A DNA stretch of 64,000 nt from NCBI GenBank assembly GCA_016858145.1, contig JAEHOE010000060.1, forward strand, positions 558,001-622,000, written 5' to 3'. Below, one piece after another: positions 37,059 through 48,500 of the stretch. The first letter of the stretch is position 1. Each line of letters starts with the position of its first letter. Source of the DNA: Edaphochlamys debaryana. Its lineage: Eukaryota; Chlorophyta; Chlorophyceae; Chlamydomonadales. The notes beneath the pieces were generated by a model. That model did not search any database. It had not been told where the DNA came from and worked only from the letters and a program-made list of their open reading frames with translations. Position numbers and translations under genes: made by a program.

Positions 37059-37253
37059 CCTGCGGCGCATAACAAACGGGAGGGAGCCGCAGGGGGGGGG
37101 GGGTTCGCCCGGCGGCGCATAACAAACGGGAGGGAGCCGCAGGGCAGGGGCGGGGACCGGGTGAGCTACACGTGGCGTTTGATGGGATGTGTACCTTGAG
37201 GAGAGGGGACATAACCCTCTGCGGCGCATAACAAACGGGAGGGAGCCGCAGAG
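37059..37253. repeat. three-copy hairpin-forming repeat
   Basis: The core GCGGCGCATAACAAACGGG plus AGGGAGCCGCAG occurs at 37059-37093, 37112-37142 and 37217-37253. Each unit can fold with GCGGC pairing to GCCGC. In the first and third units the stem extends outward with different but complementary flanks. Confidence 0.85.
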
Positions 37254-37457
37254 TGGGAGTGTATGTGGGGCCGGGAGAGCCAGGATCGAGAGGTGTACGG
37301 CCAATAGTGTGAGCACATGATGAACGGTGAACGGTTACTGGTAGGAGGCGCGGCCGAGGAGGGGCCATCGATACACGCTGAGCATGGTCATTGCGTGCCA
37401 AGGACTAAGGTGGGACCTGAGTGTGGTCAGTGCAAGTTATGACAGGGACTTGCGTTC

Positions 37458-37490
37458 TGGCTTGCAGGGGGCAAGCCCGTGAGGTGGGTC
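37458..37490 (+). repeat. 31-bp dispersed repeat, copy 1
   Basis: TTGCAGGGGGCAAGCCCGTG plus AGGTGGGTCGC, also present at about 44270-44300. It includes the palindromic core GCAGGGGGCAAGCCC. Confidence 0.7.
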
Positions 37491-37728
37491 GCTTGGCCCC
37501 AGCGTTCAGCGCTGTGACCCCAGGGGGATCCTTCATTGTAAACACCGAGGACTGCATCGCCACCCTGCTGCCAGTCATCCCCGCTGCCTTAGTGTGGGGC
37601 CCCTGCCGGCCTGCCACTTTACCTTTTATGGCAACGTGCTTTCCACTAGTCCTCCTTGCAGGCTCCCCGCTCTGTGACCTGACGGCCCATGCCCGCTACC
37701 CTCGCCTCGCTCCTCGGCCTCCTGCTCC

Positions 37729-37817
37729 TGCAGCTGCCGTACCAGCTCATGCGCCGCACGGGCCTACAGCTGCCGTACCAGCTCATGCGCCGCACGGGCC
37801 TGCAGCTGCCGTACCAC
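37729..37817. repeat. 36-bp tandem repeat
   Basis: Two full units and a partial third, beginning CAGCTGCCGTACCAGCTCAT. The repeat is a multiple of three but lies in no supported gene. Confidence 0.85.
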
Positions 37818-38738
37818 CGGCTGTACCTTTGCCACCACTGCCTTGTGCTGTCGCTTCACACGTTGGCAAATTCCCTACCACGAAACCGACGCTCTCCTGC
37901 TGCCCGCGCACCCTACCGATTTTTGTGCGGAGTCTTGTCTGTGTCCTCCGCGTTACAAGCGGTCCGTACATCCCAGGCAACCTCGTGCCCCGTGGCGGCC
38001 CAACTCTGGAATGCCGGGCCTCAGCTCCCGCCCTGCTTCCTGAACAAGGCGTGCTCAGTGAGCATCGTGTGTTGTCCCACGGAACAAGCTGCGTGTGGTA
38101 CGTGTGCGCGGGGTGACCGTGTACGTCTAAAAGGGTCGAAAGTACCAAGGGGCTGCGAAGTGATCAGTCTGGCACGGCGAATTCACGATGCGGGAGTCGC
38201 ATTTGGTCGGGCGGCCTGCACATGGCGCTCAACTTGTGCCGACCGAATGTACAATAGGTCAACAGTTGAACGCAATACAGCTCACTTGCACCGTCCCCTC
38301 AACGGGGCAACACTCGGGAATTCAGGCCGCGTCTCGCGGCACGGCCCCGCACAAGGCGCCGTCGTTGAACCCTACAGTATAGGGAGCGTAAGACGATATT
38401 CTATGGCACGATGGCAGTGCAACCTGTGAGCGGGCGCCAGGCGAGTAGGGCGCCAGGGCGGTGCACAGTGGGCATGACTGTGACTCTGTCGGTGAGATAT
38501 ACATGCTGGGAAAGGGTGGGGAAAGAGCTCTTCAGGGACCTACTGCATCGCGCTAACCCGGTGGTTTATGGGCGATGCCGCCATTTCGTGATCGCAGGTG
38601 CTGCATACAGCACTGCAAACTTGATCCGGGCCGGGTCGGGTATCGGGCTGTGTCGTGCGGCATTCGATTTAGGCAGCGTGGAGATGCAGCCGCTTCGCGG
38701 CCCCGTCCGCTAACGAGGGAGACGCCCCTTTAGAGGGC

Positions 38739-41700
38739 ATGGACTCGCGGCACGAGATGCTGCTCGGGGGGCAGACGTCAGGCACGGTTGACCCTGGCGC
38801 GCCCCCCGACCATGGCGCCCCGCCGGGGAGGAATCGCCGCATGGGCCAGGCGGCCTACAGCAGCGGCGGGACCGACCCGTTCCACAACTTGCCGGACACT
38901 CTACTCCTAGCCGCGGCGTCGGGGTCGGGCGGCCAGCTCATGCCCACGGCAACCCACCTCTACTCCAGCGGAGGCAGCGGGGGCAGCGGCAACGGCTCCA
39001 AGCCGCGCAGGATGGCCTACGCGCTCTATAACGCCAGCGCAGGCCCCACGCACACGGGAATCAGCATGAACTCAGAAGAGCCGGCTATCGACAACATGCA
39101 GCAAGCTCACAACACCGCCCCGCTCCCCGCCGTCCTCAAACCCGGGCCGGCCCCCATCGCCTTCAGTCCGCCGAACACAAGCGATGCCGCCGCAGCAGCG
39201 AGGGGCCCCGACCACATGCATCCCGCACCTTCGCCCCATCTGCAATTGGCTCCGTCGGCGGCCGCCCCTCTGCCGCGACGGACCGGCGACGCCCGTGCGC
39301 AGCCAGCCTCGGTGTCGGCTCCGCTGCCCCGCCCCTGCCTCACGGCCCGGGACCTCTCCGCTGCAGCGCTGTGCCAAGTGCTGACCGCCGTGAGCGCTGC
39401 GTCGTTGCCAAACCTCAAGCTTCCGCAGCCGGTGACGGTCCAGGTATCGTCTAAGAAGCGCAAGGGCGGGGCCGAGGCCGCTGCGGAGGGCGCCGAGGAT
39501 GGGCGCACGACCCGCGGCACTGTGGGCGTGTTCTACCCTCAGCTCTACCTCACCGGGGGCGACTGCATCGAGAGCGGGGGGCAGCTCATGAGCAGGGGCA
39601 GGTGAGGAGACAGGGGATGCACTGGCACATTGAGGGGACCGGTTTCTTGTTCGCCTAGTCATACGAACGGCTTGCGTTCTGCAGGTTCGAGCGCCTGGCC
39701 GGGAGCGCCACCGCCAAGTGGCACGTGAGCATCAAGGTGGTTCCCTCCGGCATGACCCTCGGCAAATGGCTGCAGCAGCACGGGCTGCCGGTGCTGCAGG
39801 TGCGAAGGGGCAGGGCGCCAAGTGTGTACGCGCTGGGTGTCGGACTGTCGGTTAGCTGCGCCCTCGGGCGACGTCAGTTAACCTGTCCATTGGCCACATA
39901 GCCGACCCTCGCGCTTGACGCACTCAACGTTGCTCGCAGGCGGCTCCTCGCAAACCCAAGGTGTGCGCCAGCACCCCCGGCGCGGTCGGCGCGGCCCTCG
40001 TAGGCGAGGAGGGCGCAGAGGAGGATCACGGCTCCACCGCATCCGCGGGCAACCCGCCGACCACCTCGTCCTCAGGGCCTGGCCCCGAGTCCATGGGCGC
40101 AGAACCCGCAGGAAGAGCCGCGGCGTGGGCGGCTGAGGACCGCAGCGGCGGCTCGGCACACGCTGCGCCCCTGCAATACCAGCAGGGGAGTGCTGATCTG
40201 GGCCCTCTGCCCAGCAGCGGCGATGGTTGGCGGCCCGCCCCGAGCTGGCGCCACGCGGTTTCTTCCGCCGGCGCCGGTTCCGGCTCCGGCGGCGCCGCCT
40301 CTGGCTCTGCCGGCACGGGCGCGCGACTCCTCCAACACAGCGCTAGCGCCAGCTTGGCGCCTGGCCCTGGCTCCCGGCCGCACTACGCCACGGCAAACGT
40401 GCTGACCGCCTCCGGCACAGCGTCGCAGCTGGGGGGCACCCGCTCGGGCACGTTGCCCGCCGCCCACGCAGCCTCCTTCGGCGGACGGTCGTCAGGCATG
40501 CCGCCGCCCGCTCCGCCCGACGCTGCGAGCCAGCCCGGCAGCGGAGCGTACGGCGCAGCCTCCGGCTCGCTCGCACCCCATGGTCGAGGCCACACGGACT
40601 TCACACGCCATTCCCTTCCGCGGGCTTCCACCGAGTCACCATGGCGGCTACCGCCGGAGCGCGATCCGTCATTCGACATGCCACCGCCCGGCCGGTCACT
40701 GATGGCTGGCCCCGGCCCCGGCCCCGGCCCTGACTTTGGCTGGGGTCAGGGCTCAGGCGCGAGCGCGGGCCCGAGCGCGGGTGCGAACGCGCAGCTGGCT
40801 CCCGCTCAAGACCCCGAGGCTGCGCGCTACGCCGCTCGGCGCGCCTTGTCCGGTGCAGCATCGGGCCTGGCCGCCCAGCGGGGCTGCGGCTTCACGTTCC
40901 TCACGGCGGGGTCAGGGCTGCTCGAGTCTGGGGAGCAGGCGGGCGTCACGAGGGCGGCCGGGCTGCAGCCACCCCAGCCGGTGCCCAGGATGCTCTCCAG
41001 CCTGGGCGGCGCAGGCCAGGACAGCAGCGGTCCGCGACGCTCGGGCCCCGGAGGCCTACGAGGCTGGCCCCCAGCCCCCAGCCTCACTTCGCTACCGCCT
41101 GGGGCCGGGTCGTCGTGTGCCTCTGCTAGCGCCACGGCCATGGAGGACTTTAGCGGCGGTGGCAGCTCCGTACGGGTTGCGCCCGGGAGCCTCGCCACGA
41201 CCTCGGCGTTCGCGTCGCCGCTGCCCACCGGCACCGTGCCGCCGGGCGGGTGCGACTGGCTCAACCTGCCTGCCGTGCTTCCGGAGTGGGCGCAGGCGCG
41301 CCTCAGCGGCAACGGCACCACCACGCTCGTGTCGCAGCTGCTGTCGAGAAACAGCCTGCGCGGGGAGCAGCGGCACAACAGCCTGCTGGGCACGCTGGGG
41401 CCTCCTGAGGTCCAGAGCCCGGGTCTGTCCCTCACGGACTTGGGCCTGGAGGTGGGCGAGCCCTGGGGCGCGTGGACTGGCGGAGCCGGCGCGGGCGCGG
41501 GCATGGGCCGGGGCGGCGGCGGAGGAGGGGCGGTCCCCGATCGCCAGCCGTTGCTTCGCATGCCCCAGGGCCCAGGCATTGACCCGTCGGAGCGCGCTCG
41601 GCTGCTGAACGCCAACGCCGCCATGGCACCTCGGCCGCAGCAGGCGTTGCCGGTCTCGCTGCGGCTGCCGCAGCAGCGGCCGCAGCAGCAGCCGTCAGCT

Positions 41701-41952
41701 GGCGGTGCGGCGCCGGCGGGCTGGGCGCAGCAGATGCCGCTGCAAGCGCAGGAGCGGGACAGGCAGCCCCAGGCGCCCTCGTGGCAGCAGCAGGGCTGGA
41801 CGCAGCAGGAAGGCTGGCAGCAACAGGAACAGGGGTGGCAGCAACAGCAGCCACAGGGCGCCGACTTGTGGCCTCAGGAGCAGCAGCAAGGGTGGCCTCA
41901 GGAGCAGCAGCAAGGGTGGCCTCAGGAGCAGCAGCAAGGGTGGCGCACGTAG
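38739..41952 (+). CDS. VARL (RegA-like) SAND-domain transcription regulator, gene B
   Basis: Spliced model of 996 residues in three exons: 38739-39601, 39685-39799, 39940-41952. RRMAxAxY motifs are RNRRMGQAAY (31-40) and KPRRMAYALY (88-97). The basic block is PQPVTVQVSSKKRKGG, followed by the VARL/SAND domain to residue 326 (GVFYPQLYLTGGDCIESGG, FERLAGSATAKWHVSIKV, KWLQQHGLPVLQ). After it comes AAPRKPKV in the place of an AT-hook. The tail contains LPAVLPEWAQARLSG, GEPWGAW and a Gln/Trp C-terminus with three perfect copies of the octapeptide QEQQQGWP (24-bp repeat, 41875-41944). Length and Ala/Gln/Pro richness resemble Volvox carteri RegA (~1050 residues), the repressor of growth and reproduction in somatic cells, and second place in the cluster would fit regA, but this is inference. 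The leader just upstream holds several ATGs. Intron 1, at 83 bp, is the only one among the four paralogues that does not share sequence. Confidence 0.88.
41875..41944 (+). repeat. 24-bp coding tandem repeat in gene B
   Basis: Three near-perfect units encoding QEQQQGWP at the extreme C-terminus. Such arrays vary in length by slippage. Confidence 0.9.
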
Positions 41953-43529
41953 CGGGCCATCTTCCAGTTATAATGGGGACTTGTTGGGAAGACTGGGGAC
42001 CTGGGCACTTGGGGACGGCCGGGGACCTGGGGGCCGGCCCATGGGGAAGGTCAGGTAGGGGGTTGATCGGCTCAGCTCGTTTCCGGGTTGGACGTCCCGC
42101 ACTGCTTGTCTTTTAATGACATGGAAGGTGGTTGCTGGGAAGGCAGCGGCAGGTAAACCGGTTAGGTGTCGGGAGTTCCGCGTGATTCGAAGCTTCCTAT
42201 TCTACATGATTCAGCTGCAGGGCGCCCCGAGAGCCCTGTGTGGCAGCGTTGAGGTGTCCCTGGCTGCTTGTCCTTAAGGCCTCGATGCAAGCTCGAGCTA
42301 TCTTATCCCTATCGCTTGCGACTGAGAGCAGGGAAACGTATCGACCACGCTCCAACATGGGGCAGCCACATCGGGCAGCCACCCTTGGCCTTAAGGCCAG
42401 TATGCGCTGGTTTGTATCGCCCAAGCTGCCAGGAGAGGACGAGGCGTAGGCAGTGCGGCGGCCAGGGCCCACGGGGACTCCCCCGCTGAGGGAGTGGATG
42501 AGGGGCAATGTGGGTGGTTTGGGAGGCGGGAAGCCTGACAGAGAGTCGTCAGCTCCCAGTAGGTCGTGAAGACTTGAAGGCAATCGGTTGCGTCTTTGTT
42601 GCCCACTAAGTGTGGTCGATTCGTGGTGGCGCAGCGACGGCCAAGGCTGAAAGCCGGGGATCGAAAGGTTACAGACGCAAGGCTGGGTACAGCCGCAGCG
42701 TTGGGCAGGTTAGCAAGTGCAGGCAGGGTGATAGAGTGATACGGCACTCGTGCGCAGGCAGGGGAGGGCGGGTACATGGGTGAATGCGCTCAAGACAATG
42801 TGCAATGCAACGGCTGGGCCACTGGTGCCCGCAAAGCTGGCAAGACGCAAAGCTGGTTACTGTGGTGATGCGTGTCGCCCTGAGTGGAAGAAGCCATTGG
42901 TCGGAGCGGTGAAGGCCAGGGGCACATGCAGTGAAGGCGGTATCCATCGAATAGCAGGGGCTGGGGCTGCAGGTGAGGGCAACAGTCGAGAAACGGTCTG
43001 CGCTCGTTGTTCTGCTGGTGTGGTCAAACGACGGTCTCCTTTGCCTGGACACCGAAGCTCAACGGAACGTAACTTGCTGGTGCGTTGTCGGTGCTTCACG
43101 CAGCTTCACGTCCCTACGGGGGGCACGTGCCCCGCAGATTGGTTACGCGACTCACTGCAGCCCTTGCGAGGTCTACCAGATGTACTAGTCCATCACCTGG
43201 CACACTGGCAGGGAGACGGCTGTTCCCAAAGCTGCTGCCATGGCCGCTGGCAAGGATTAAAGCAAGGTGGCACCGCCAGTCACACTTCTTGGTGAGAGAG
43301 GGCGCGCGGGGCTGGGGATGGATGCGGGATGCCCCCCGCTTACCGCCCCCGCCTGCCTCCCCCGCACAGCAGTTGCTGCATCACCCAGGGGGCAGGAAGT
43401 GTAAAAAATACACCACGCTTTAACTTTGGAGAGCTCGACAAGAGGAGCCCAAATCCGCTTTCAGAATGAAAATCGAGGTTATAGGAAAAAAGTTATGAGC
43501 CCTCAAAGGTGGGGGAGGGGAGGGGGGGG

Positions 43530-44052
43530 GAGGGGGGTCCCGAACTTTTGTACAGCTCCCGTCCGAACTTTTGTCACAGCGGTCTGACGCAGCCCAAAGG
43601 CCCTTTCCTTGCGTAAACGCGTGGCATCAAGGAGAGGCTGAACCGTGGGTGTGCCTGAGCACCACAGACCATAGGGATGGTGGTCGAAGGGTGGCTGCGG
43701 GTGCCACATGTCGGCATGTCCGCGCGTGGGACACATCACGACCGGCACTGCCACCGCTGCTAGACGTCCGGGTGTACTATTATGACCGTAGCTCATCATA
43801 TAGGAGGCGTAGGGCATGAATAGCGCGGATGCAAGGTACCGGAGAGTGGTCCATGGACGCGGGGATGGTCAATGGACAGGACCCAAGCCTCATCGACGCT
43901 TCCGGTTCACGCGCAAGGCAGTAGCGCACACGAAGCGCAGCCGATTGGCACAAAAGTCGAGGGAAATGGGTTACATTATGGCCATGTACGGCAGTGTGTG
44001 CAGTGTACGGCAAGGGGGGGGGTGGGGGGGTCGGGGGGGTCCGAACTTTTGT
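43530..44052. repeat. G-tract plus TCCGAACTTTTGT repeats
   Basis: C(C/G)AACTTTTGT-type 13-mers occur at about 43537, 43560 and 44038. Two of them directly follow guanine runs of eight or more, suggesting ends or internal repeats of a small element. Confidence 0.5.
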
Positions 44053-44268
44053 GGGGTGGTGTATGGAACTAATGTTTTTACCCCCCCCTGCATCACCAGC
44101 GTTAAAGCTGTTCTCCTCAACCGCGAGCTGCCCTCGTGTGTTCCCTCCACGCTGTTTGATGAGAACGTGCAGTCGTCGAAGCGCACGCAGTGCATTGAGT
44201 GACCAGCTCTAGCTGCTCACTTGCGGATGCCGCTCCATGTGCATGTGTAGCCTGCTGCTTGGCTCCTG

Positions 44269-44300
44269 GTTGCAGGGGGCAAGCCCGTGAGGTGGGTCGC
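44269..44300 (+). repeat. 31-bp dispersed repeat, copy 2
   Basis: Second occurrence of TTGCAGGGGGCAAGCCCGTG plus AGGTGGGTCGC (first at 37458-37490). Confidence 0.7.
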
Positions 44301-44730
44301 AATGGCTCGACGCTAGAGCCATCACCACGGCCGCTTGGCGCGCATGACGATTAGTCATGGGCCCGGGTCCACTTGAGTCGATACCTGCGGGCCGCCCAGG
44401 GTCGGGGCTTTGTACTGTATGCGACGGAGAGTCCATACGACCATACCGTCAAGGCTGCGGAATGTAACCCGGAGGAGCGTGGGCGCGCGGGGGCTGGAAA
44501 GGGCGCGCGGTGAACGGTACGGACCGTGCGTCAGTTCCCCACCCAGTTCTCTCGAGTTGACGTCTTCGTAATCTGATGCTCCTCATATCCCCAAACCATG
44601 TCATTGCTTTGCAGGGCGTAACGTTGCACATACTTCGCACGAGAATTGCACGCATCGTGATGCAAGCGATTTCGCTCGCAGTGCGAACCTAGATATATGC
44701 CTTTGCTTCCTCGTGCCTGTGCTGCCGCGT

Positions 44731-45320
44731 TGGCGCCTTCTGACGCCAGGCCGACAACAATTGACATGCGTGGGCGTGTCGTTCCCCTGTACACATTAGC
44801 AACAGCCGGTGCACCGTGCCCATGAGGTCTAGGCTTGGTGATAAAGTGCTAGGCATCTGGGTGGAGAGGCCGCAGCACCCAACGAGAGGACCTTACTTGC
44901 GTTTACACAGACACGGTGCGAGTGAGCCTTCATAACACTTGCGCGAAGGAGTGTGTATGCAAGCGCGCGCGGAAGGGCTGTTTGCTGGGCGCAACTCCTC
45001 AGGCGGCACTACCAACCGAACGCCTGCCAATCGATGTCCTGAACCTGAGCTTCTCCTGCAACCCGCTGCACAGCAGAGAACAGCCAATAGCCGGCTAATA
45101 TAAAATCAAAACGAATAGCCAGCGCACAATGGCCTGCCATAGGCCTGTGCAGCGCTCTCATAGGGAGCCTGGACCGTAGCCTCCCAGCGCCCTGCAGCTT
45201 GCAAGCTCCTGCTTGCCTTTGCATCATCTGTTAAGCTGATAGCGCTGCGCAGCATAGGGCGGGGTTTTTGTCGCATCCTTACTTCCGCACTCTCTCCCGC
45301 TGAACCAGTAGACACTGACA
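44731..45320 (+). repeat. ~600-bp element, copy 1, upstream of gene C
   Basis: Highly similar (about 85-90% by eye, small indels) to 46752-47354 in direct orientation. Both begin TGGCGCCTTCTGACGCCA, a short inverted repeat, and end near GACAC(T/C)GACA. No open frame of note. The TG...CA termini recall an LTR, but I see no matching target-site duplication. Confidence 0.88.
45083..45105 (+). promoter_or_regulatory. CCAAT and TATA-box pair in element copy 1
   Basis: CCAAT at 45083-45087 and TATAAAA at 45099-45105, about 420 bp upstream of the gene C start codon. In the intronic copy the CCAAT is kept (47114-47118) but the TATA has become TACAAAA (47129-47135). It may be the gene C core promoter or the element's own promoter. 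Confidence 0.4.
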
Positions 45321-45521
45321 CTGTAACTGGTAAGTGGCATCTCGTTGCGTCGTTGGTAATGCCAGCAGCCCAGTGTGCACTCATCTGCGCCCGAGCCTTT
45401 GCGCTCCGCTGGTTTAGCTTCTTTGAGCCGCTGCGCGCGTGTCTGTCCTTGCAGGAGGTGGCTCACTTGACACAGGGCGCAGGCCGGGCGGTTGAGGCCT
45501 GAGGGGCCACACCACCGCGCC

Positions 45522-48500
45522 ATGGACGCTTTCTCGGGACCCGGCGCAGCGGGAAATGGCGGTCATACTCTGCCGTTTGAAGTCTTGGAGGGCGCCAGGG
45601 GTCCCTCGTCCGGATCGCCACGCGCGGTGCTCCTCCGCGGGGCACGAGCGGGCCCCGAGTGCCGCCCCCCGCTCCTCGACGGCGCATATGAGTCCGAGCC
45701 ATACACGGCTTCCGAAGGCCGGCCATCCTGTCCGGAGCCCAGTAGCCTTGCCTGGGGGCGGCTCGCTGAGCTTGACGACGGCGGCGCCCGACTACGGCCC
45801 GAGTTGCTGATCCGTGTGCCTGGCCCCGGCAGCGCCGAAAGCAGCGGCAGCGGCAAGGGCAGCGGCAGCGGCAGCGGGCACCCTCGCACGTCCGCACGCG
45901 AGCGCCGAATGGCGCAGGCACAGTACACTCCGAGCGCCTCAGATTCTGGGGTTCTGCGGGCCGCTGCTGCAGACCTGTCCGGTCTGGTCGCCGGCTGCAG
46001 GCCACGCCGCCACGCCTACGCCATGTACGGCACGGCTCCTGGCGATGCCGGGGAAGGCCCCGGCAGCGGCGGGTCTAAAGCCAGCGGTGCAGGAGGGCCC
46101 GGAGCCCTTGGCTCGAGTCCACGGGGGCAGGGCTTTGGCTCGGCGGACGTGGCGATGGAGTGCGACGGCGAGCCTGGGGGAGCTGCGGCCGGCTCATCTC
46201 AAACAGACGCGCTGGTGCCGCCGGTCGCGTTAAGGGAGGAGCTGGACTGCCCCGGGGCCCCGCTACAGACTGGGCCGGCCCTGTCAGCGCCGGTGCGAAC
46301 GGACGGTAGCCCAGCGGACGAAGACCTCCCTGATGCCTCAAGCGACCCCACGCCGGCGGCAGGGCCGGAGGCGGACGGCGAGGATGCCGACGGAGCTGGC
46401 GGCGGCAAGGACAAGTCGAAGCAGGGGGCAAACAGCTCGCTCGTGCTGCCGCCACCAGTGACGGTTCAGGTGGCGTCAAGGAAGCGCAAGGTGGAGACAG
46501 ACGGCCGCCGCGGGGCCCGTAACCGCCGAGGTCGCAAGGACGAGGATGGCCGCGTCACCCGCGGCGCCGTGGGGGTGTTCTACCCTCAGCTCTACCTCAC
46601 CGGGGGCGACTGTATCGAGAGCGGGGGGCAGCTCATGAGCAGGGGCAGGTGAGGATGAGTGGGGGGGCAGGGGCGGGTGGGAGGAGGGAGCAAGCCTCGG
46701 GGCGGGGAGGTGGCCAGACGCGAGCACAGACGTGCAGGCCAGGTTGGTTTCTGGCGCCTTCTGACGCCAGGCCGACAACAATTGACATACGTGGGCGTGT
46801 CGTTCCCCTGTATCCGTTAGCACCAGGCGATGCACCGAGCCCATGAGGTCTAGGCTTGGCGATAAAGTGCTAGGCGTCTGGGTGCGGTGGAAAGGCCGCA
46901 GCACCCAACGAGAGGACCTTACTTGCGCGAACACACGTTGCGAATAAGCCTTCACAAGACTTGCGCAAAAGGAGTGTGCATGCAAGCGCGCGCGGAAGGG
47001 CTGGGCGCGACTCCTCAGGCGGCACTCAGGCGGCACTACCAACTACCAAACGCCTGCCAATCGATATCCTGAACCTGAGCTTCTCCTGCAACCCGCTGCA
47101 CAGCAGAATAGAGCCAATAGCCGGCTAATACAAAATCAAAACGAATAGCCAGCGCACAATGGCCTGCAAAAGGCCTGTGCAGCGCTCTCATAGGGAGCCT
47201 GGATCGTAGCCTCCAGCGCCCTGCAGCCGGCACTCTCCTGCGCGCCTTTGCATCAACTGTCAGGCGGACAAGTGTGAAGCGCAGCGTAGGGAATTCTCTC
47301 TCGTCGCATCCTTACTGCCCACGCCCTCTCTTGCTGAACCGTTAGACACCGACATCGTCTTTCAGCTTATCAAGGCTGGGGGCTGGGCTGACAAGAGCTG
47401 GGTAGGGGAAGGTCAGCCGTTCCACTTGCTGCTTGGGCGCTTGCTGAAGCAGTCTGCTTCCCCCCTCTTCGACCCCCAGGTTCGAGCGCCTGGCCGGCAC
47501 TGCCACTGCCAAGTGGCACGTGAGCATCAAGGTGCTCCCCTCCGGCATGACCATCGGGCGGTGGCTGCAGCAGCACGGGCTGCCGGTGCTGCAGGTGCGA
47601 AGGGGCCGGGTGCAGGGGGGTCAGGGGCATTAGCAAAGGGCGGGGCGACGCATGCCCATGCGGTCATGGGCTGCTCGCTCGTTGCCCTACGGGCGACACT
47701 ATGAGTGGGCGAGTCCAGGAGGGCTTATCGGCGCTCAGGAGTTCTTGATAGGACCTCTGCTTGCTGTAGGTCTGAGCGCTGAGGCCCAGTGTTCCTGGCC
47801 AGTATCGCTCGAGACCCGTGCTACAGCCTTCCGGTTCTGAATTAGCGTCCTGCCCTTGTTCCCTGTGTGCGCAGGGCCGGCCCCGCAAGCGGCGAGCCGC
47901 CAGCGCTGTCGTGCCAGGCGGCATGTCCCTGGACGGAGACGGCGAGGACGAAGAGGAGGCGGAAGCCGAGGCCGAGGCGGAGGCGGAGGCAGAGGGCGAC
48001 GCTGAGGAAGACGGCGATGACCATGCCCGGGCCTCTCTCTCGGCACATGCCTCGGCCCATCACGCCCACGCGGGGTCAGCTCTGCCCGCGTTGGCAGGGG
48101 CTGAGGCGGCCGTTTCCGCGCTCACCTCCAGCCCAGCGGAGCCAGTCTCGGCGCCCGCGAGCAGTCACTTCCGGCCCCGCAAGAGCGTGCCTGGCGGTTC
48201 CCGAGGGCCCGCCGCGGCTCGGTCGGCAGCTGCCGCTGCGTCTGCGGCGGAGGCCATGCAAGCCAGCGTTGACGACCTCGCGCTCTTTTCGCGCCACAGC
48301 GCGGGGCCGCGGCTGGGGGCGATTGCGGATGACGGCGATGAGGCGCTTCTGGCGCTAATGCTGAGCGATAACAACGGATTCCTGGAGGACCTCCTTGCGT
48401 CCAACGACCGCCTCGGCAACCGCCAACTGCCGTCGGGGGTCTGTGACGGCGCCGGCGACGGCGGTGGCAGCGGTGGCAGTGGTGGCAGTGGTGGCGGCGT

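Larger units (their letters stand above)
34455..38738. other. spacer between VARL genes A and B
   Basis: About 4.3 kb. It holds the A 3' UTR, a short A-like fragment (36820-36880), a retrotransposon tail relic (36880-36990), hairpin repeats (37059-37253), a 36-bp tandem repeat (37729-37817) and the gene B leader. Frames at 35246-35674 and 35920-36483 (-) are not supported as genes. Confidence 0.5.
41953..45521. other. spacer between VARL genes B and C
   Basis: About 3.6 kb without a supported gene. It includes G-rich tracts with a shared TCCGAACTTTTGT motif (near 43537, 43560 and 44038), a 31-bp repeat (44270-44300), the first copy of the ~600-bp element (44731-45320) and the gene C leader. 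A TGTAA at 43402 could serve gene B but would imply a ~1.4-kb 3' UTR. Confidence 0.45.

Noticed and set aside
37059..37253. CRISPR array reading of the three hairpin repeats
   Set aside because: Only three units with unequal spacing (~18 and ~74 bp between units), in a eukaryotic nuclear context. There are no cas genes.
38739..41952. Naming gene B regA outright (and A, C, D as rlsA, rlsB, rlsC)
   Set aside because: Order, length and upstream ATGs fit, but the SAND exons are homogenised and I cannot align to the reference proteins. The symbols are left blank.
43816..44202. Open frame ending in AVLLNRELPSCVPSTLFDEN as a possible transposase tail
   Set aside because: The segment is short, the frame crosses G-rich repeat sequence, and nothing else around it resembles a transposase.
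44731..47354. Calling the ~600-bp repeats solo LTRs
   Set aside because: The ends are TG...CA, but no target-site duplication matches at either copy and the boundaries are uncertain by several bases.
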